Shown piece after piece: positions 5,454 through 8,259 of a stretch of 8,259 nucleotides of DNA. This DNA comes from Paracoccaceae bacterium (lineage in GTDB: Bacteria > Pseudomonadota > Alphaproteobacteria > Rhodobacterales > Rhodobacteraceae), in assembly GCA_003535335.1 (NCBI GenBank), contig DOHJ01000074.1, positions 1-8,259 on the forward strand. Reading direction: 5' to 3'. Every line of letters begins with the position of its first letter. The first letter of the stretch is position 1. The notes under the pieces were generated by a model. The model did not search any database. It worked only from the letters and a program-made list of their open reading frames with translations, and was not told the DNA's origin. A program made the position numbers and the translations under genes.

Positions 5454-8027
5454 ATGCAGATGATAAAACAAAGATTGCATCGCGGCTATCAAATGCTGAA
5501 ATCAATGACCCGGGGGGGCAGTCGCACGTTCGCGCCCTATAGTGGCAGTGTTGATGGGCTGGTTGGTGAAAATCTGTTTGGCTGGGCCGTTAAAACCGGC
5601 GCAACCGGTGATTTGAGCCTGGGTTTGTTTGTAGCCGAAGGACTGTTGGATATTACAACTGCATCCAACCAACGCCTTGATGTGCGCGATGCCGGCTTTG
5701 GCGATGGCAATTGCGGGTTTTCATTTAATTTGAGCCCGGCTTTATTATCGGCAATTGCCAAGGGCGGCGGTCAGGTTACTGTAAGGTCTCTTGATAGTTC
5801 GGATTACTGTATTGGTAGATTCAATTTCCCCGCATCCGCTTTTGAGGGCAATGATGAAATTCTGTCTGAGCCGACCCAAAGCTTTTCACCAATTTCGGAC
5901 CCGACACTAGAGAAATGCCGGTCGCGGCTGTTTGGCGATCTGGCCTGTTTCCGCAGTCAATTGGAGAAAACCCCTGAGAAACCGGACCTGCCAGATCCCG
6001 GCCCGCCAGTTATCAAAATGCTGCATGATAAATTATTTGAAAAAAAATCCTATGGAATGAATACAGTAGGAAGCGGTGAGCCGGCCTGCAAACTACCGGC
6101 ATATATTGATTATATGAAATTACGTATGCGGGTAGATAAATTTCTGGATCTAGATACTGAGGGCAACTCTGATGATTATGCACATGCCTTAAATTGGTAT
6201 GTATCAGATTATGGATCCTTAAGGGCGGGTCTGCGCATCCCGCTTTCAAGAGAGGTAATCGACTATCTGAATGAGCCCGTAATAATCGGGGGGCAACGTT
6301 ATTCGATAAGTAGGATTATGTGGTGGCAAATTGCCAAGTCCCCAGTCCAGAAACATAATTTAAACCTGTCCGATTTTGGCAGGTATCTTGAAATATTGTT
6401 TTGGTGGGCAAACACAGAAGCAAAAAGAATTCATGTCGAAGATTGTTTGATTCCCCAGAACTACGTCGATATTTTAGCCATGGTAAATCAGGCTCGCAAG
6501 CATGATAAATACCCGATGTCCGCCTTCATGGACCGTTTTTTCCGCGAGAACACACAGTTTCATTTTCTGAATGGAACCCGGGAAAACGACCGAAAAATTT
6601 TCACAATGTCGATGATCCTTATGTCGGTTAAGCGGCCGGATTTGTTGGGATATATACCGGCTGCGTCTTTGCGTGAAGTTTTCAAAGCCAGCGCAAACGG
6701 CCGGTCTGATTTTGAAGAATTTTATAACACTTTGGCCCAAAATGACGTGTTTAATCCTGTTTCTTATGAACGGTTTTCCGCCATTTTGCGTCATCAAGGC
6801 TATGATTTGTACAGCCAGTCATTTCTGACGATTAACCCGGACGGAAACCGTTATGAAGCTGCTGCACTTGCCCCCGTTGAAAGTGATGAGCCGGTTGATG
6901 TTCAGATGATCGGCCCCTTTGAGAAAGCTTCGGGGTTGGGTCAGGCGACACGTCTTTCAGCAGCTATAATGGGGCAAACGAGTCTGAAAACCAATTCGGT
7001 AAATTTCGGATTTGACAACCCTGCCCCCGAGGGTTTCAGCAATGTCGGGGAGATATCTGAATATAAAAATGCCAAAATAAACCTGATCCAGTTGAACGCT
7101 GAATCCATTCCGCTGGTATTTGCCTATGAGCCGGATGTCTTTAACGGCAGCTATAATATCGGGTATTTTTATTGGGAATTGAACACCCCGGCGAACTGTC
7201 ATTATCTAGCTATGGAGTTGCTTGATGAAATCTGGGTTGCTTCGGAGTATGGCGTCAGTATTTATAAGCCCGAAACGGAAATTCCGGTCACAAATGTGGG
7301 TATGTGCATTGAAAACCTGCCGGATATAGATCGCAAATCCTCGCGAGATTTTGTGAATCGGCGGTTTCGGTTTGATGATGCTAAATTCGTATTTCTGGTG
7401 GCATTTGATTTCTTTTCATTTGTGCAACGCAAAAATCCGGTGGCTGTGCTGGAAGCCTTTCAAAAGGCCTTTTCGGGCATTAAAGACGTGCGGTTGGTAA
7501 TCAAAACTCAAAACCGCGATGACGTGGTTGATCCGGTAAAGACGCGTATTTGGAACAAACTGCAATCCATCATAGCCAGTGACCGGCGCATTCAGGTTCT
7601 GAATGAAACCCTTTCATACAAAGATCTGATAAAGTTAAAACAGGGCAGTGATTGTTATATTTCCTTGCACCGATCTGAAGGGTGGGGTTTTGGTATGATC
7701 GAGGCCATGAACCTAAAGGTGCCTGTAATTTGCACAGCCTATTCGGGTAATATGGAGTTTTGCAATGATAAAACCACATGGCTTGTCGATTATAAAGAAG
7801 TGGAGTTGAGAGATGAAGATTATATATTCGTACGCCAAGGGCAAAAATGGGCTGAACCCAGTGTGACCGATGCGGCCAAGCAAATGCTGGCTGTGTATTC
7901 GGATGATTTGGCACGAAAACAAAAAGTGGACGCCGCATACCATAACATTACAATAAATTTTTCGGCCAAAGCCATCGCCACGCGGTATGAAGCACGGTTG
8001 CGTGAAATTCTGGATGGGCTGGATTGA
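5454..8027 (+). CDS. Large multidomain glycosyltransferase (GT4-like C-terminus)
   Basis: This 857-residue protein probably transfers a sugar during surface polysaccharide assembly in the cytoplasm. Residues about 30-125 look like a beta-rich domain (SVDGLVGENLFGWAV, then DAGFGDGNCGFSF) that I associate with alphaproteobacterial glycosyltransferases. Residues about 180-470 form a mostly helical region with no motif I can assign; it is rich in Trp and Tyr (NWYVSDYG, MWWQIA, FWWAN). Residues about 482-857 form a GT-B fold of GT4 type: GPFEKASGLGQATR (487-500), FVQRKNP (656-662), VIKTQN (682-687) and the E-x7-E motif in SEGWGFGMIEA (Glu742 and Glu750). An in-frame TAG 12 nt upstream limits the start to 5454 or later; no clear Shine-Dalgarno is visible. 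It has no signal peptide or obvious membrane span. Donor and acceptor are unknown, though the upstream gmd suggests a GDP-deoxyhexose. Confidence 0.88.
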   Translation: MQMIKQRLHRGYQMLKSMTRGGSRTFAPYSGSVDGLVGENLFGWAVKTGATGDLSLGLFVAEGLLDITTASNQRLDVRDAGFGDGNCGFSFNLSPALLSAIAKGGGQVTVRSLDSSDYCIGRFNFPASAFEGNDEILSEPTQSFSPISDPTLEKCRSRLFGDLACFRSQLEKTPEKPDLPDPGPPVIKMLHDKLFEKKSYGMNTVGSGEPACKLPAYIDYMKLRMRVDKFLDLDTEGNSDDYAHALNWYVSDYGSLRAGLRIPLSREVIDYLNEPVIIGGQRYSISRIMWWQIAKSPVQKHNLNLSDFGRYLEILFWWANTEAKRIHVEDCLIPQNYVDILAMVNQARKHDKYPMSAFMDRFFRENTQFHFLNGTRENDRKIFTMSMILMSVKRPDLLGYIPAASLREVFKASANGRSDFEEFYNTLAQNDVFNPVSYERFSAILRHQGYDLYSQSFLTINPDGNRYEAAALAPVESDEPVDVQMIGPFEKASGLGQATRLSAAIMGQTSLKTNSVNFGFDNPAPEGFSNVGEISEYKNAKINLIQLNAESIPLVFAYEPDVFNGSYNIGYFYWELNTPANCHYLAMELLDEIWVASEYGVSIYKPETEIPVTNVGMCIENLPDIDRKSSRDFVNRRFRFDDAKFVFLVAFDFFSFVQRKNPVAVLEAFQKAFSGIKDVRLVIKTQNRDDVVDPVKTRIWNKLQSIIASDRRIQVLNETLSYKDLIKLKQGSDCYISLHRSEGWGFGMIEAMNLKVPVICTAYSGNMEFCNDKTTWLVDYKEVELRDEDYIFVRQGQKWAEPSVTDAAKQMLAVYSDDLARKQKVDAAYHNITINFSAKAIATRYEARLREILDGLD

Positions 8028-8104
8028 AAATCTATGCGGTGCTGGTAAGTTCCAGGAAATTATTTTGAAGCAATTATCCCGAAACTCCATAGAGCTAAAC
8101 CCTC

Positions 8105-8259
8105 TTATTGAACCGCACTGGCAGTTCCGAATACTGCCCCGACAAGGCTCAGAACTTTGCGCGTTACATTGACCGGAGATTCGGTCGCCAAAATAGTATC
8201 ATTTGGGTTTATTTTGAATTTACGGGCCGCAAACAACCCATCGGCAGACGTTAAATCAA
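8105..8259 (-). CDS. Probable polysaccharide export protein (Wza-like), C-terminal end only
   Basis: A minus-strand frame enters from the right edge and stops at 8105, giving the last 50 residues. It reads DLTSADGLFAARKFKINPNDTILATESPVN and so on, ending GTASAVQ. The block with FAARKFKINPNDTILATESPV resembles the C-terminus of Wza/KpsD-type outer-membrane export proteins, in which a final 'displayed/active at this level' beta domain is followed by a short tail. The gene converges with the glycosyltransferase, with 77 nt between stops and no clear terminator hairpin. Such a protein would export the polymer that the neighbouring enzymes help to build. The reading frame is clear; the family call rests on a short segment and on context. 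Confidence 0.62.
   Translation of the reverse strand, partial: DLTSADGLFAARKFKINPNDTILATESPVNVTRKVLSLVGAVFGTASAVQ

Noticed and set aside
7570..8090. Overlapping minus-strand ORFs of 122 and 125 codons at the end of the glycosyltransferase
   Set aside because: They are antisense to the conserved GT4 domain, rich in residues typical of chance frames, and have no recognisable motif or ribosome site.
8028..8104. Bidirectional terminator between the convergent genes
   Set aside because: I found no stem longer than about 3 bp followed by a T-run in these 77 nt.

Overview
The window looks like the chromosome of a mid-GC Gram-negative proteobacterium, most likely an alphaproteobacterium. The evidence is a complete CysP/CysT/CysW/CysA-type importer, a DecR-like Lrp regulator, a large glycosyltransferase with an N-terminal beta domain of the sort common in alphaproteobacteria, and the tail of a Wza-like polysaccharide export protein. 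The taxonomic call is inference from protein resemblance, not from a marker gene.

Left half (1-3475, minus strand): a sulfate/thiosulfate ABC importer operon in the order cysP, cysT, cysW, cysA. The permease and ATPase genes are tightly packed: cysT and cysW are 2 nt apart, and cysW and cysA overlap by 4 nt (ATGA). cysA runs off the left edge after 245 codons. A GC-rich hairpin sits between cysP and cysT, where binding-protein transporter operons often use one to raise the level of the binding protein.

Divergent control region (3461-3712): this is the most interesting part. On the operon strand, a perfect Shine-Dalgarno (AGGAG) with 6-nt spacing precedes a six-codon ORF, Met-Phe-Ala-Cys-Cys-Ser-stop. 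It lies about 105 nt upstream of cysP and is followed by a small hairpin and by arms that can pair with the region ahead of cysP. Two consecutive cysteine codons ahead of a sulfur-uptake operon are what a cysteine-sensing leader peptide would need. A second, weaker 12-codon ORF ends 1 nt before a possible cysP start. Upstream are a 16-bp imperfect palindrome and a tandem heptamer, possible operators. The plus-strand gene reading away from this region (3713-4201) encodes an Lrp/AsnC-family regulator resembling E. coli DecR, a cysteine-linked regulator. The operon may therefore have two layers of cysteine control: a DNA-binding regulator and a translated leader.

Right half (4398-8259): surface polysaccharide genes. 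gmd (GDP-mannose 4,6-dehydratase) is followed after 42 nt by an 857-residue glycosyltransferase with an N-terminal beta domain, an unassigned middle region and a C-terminal GT4-type domain with the E-x7-E motif. Converging on it from the right edge is the last 50 residues of a probable outer-membrane polysaccharide export protein. Together these suggest the edge of a capsule or exopolysaccharide cluster that uses a GDP-deoxyhexose. I saw no tRNA, rRNA, CRISPR array or mobile element.
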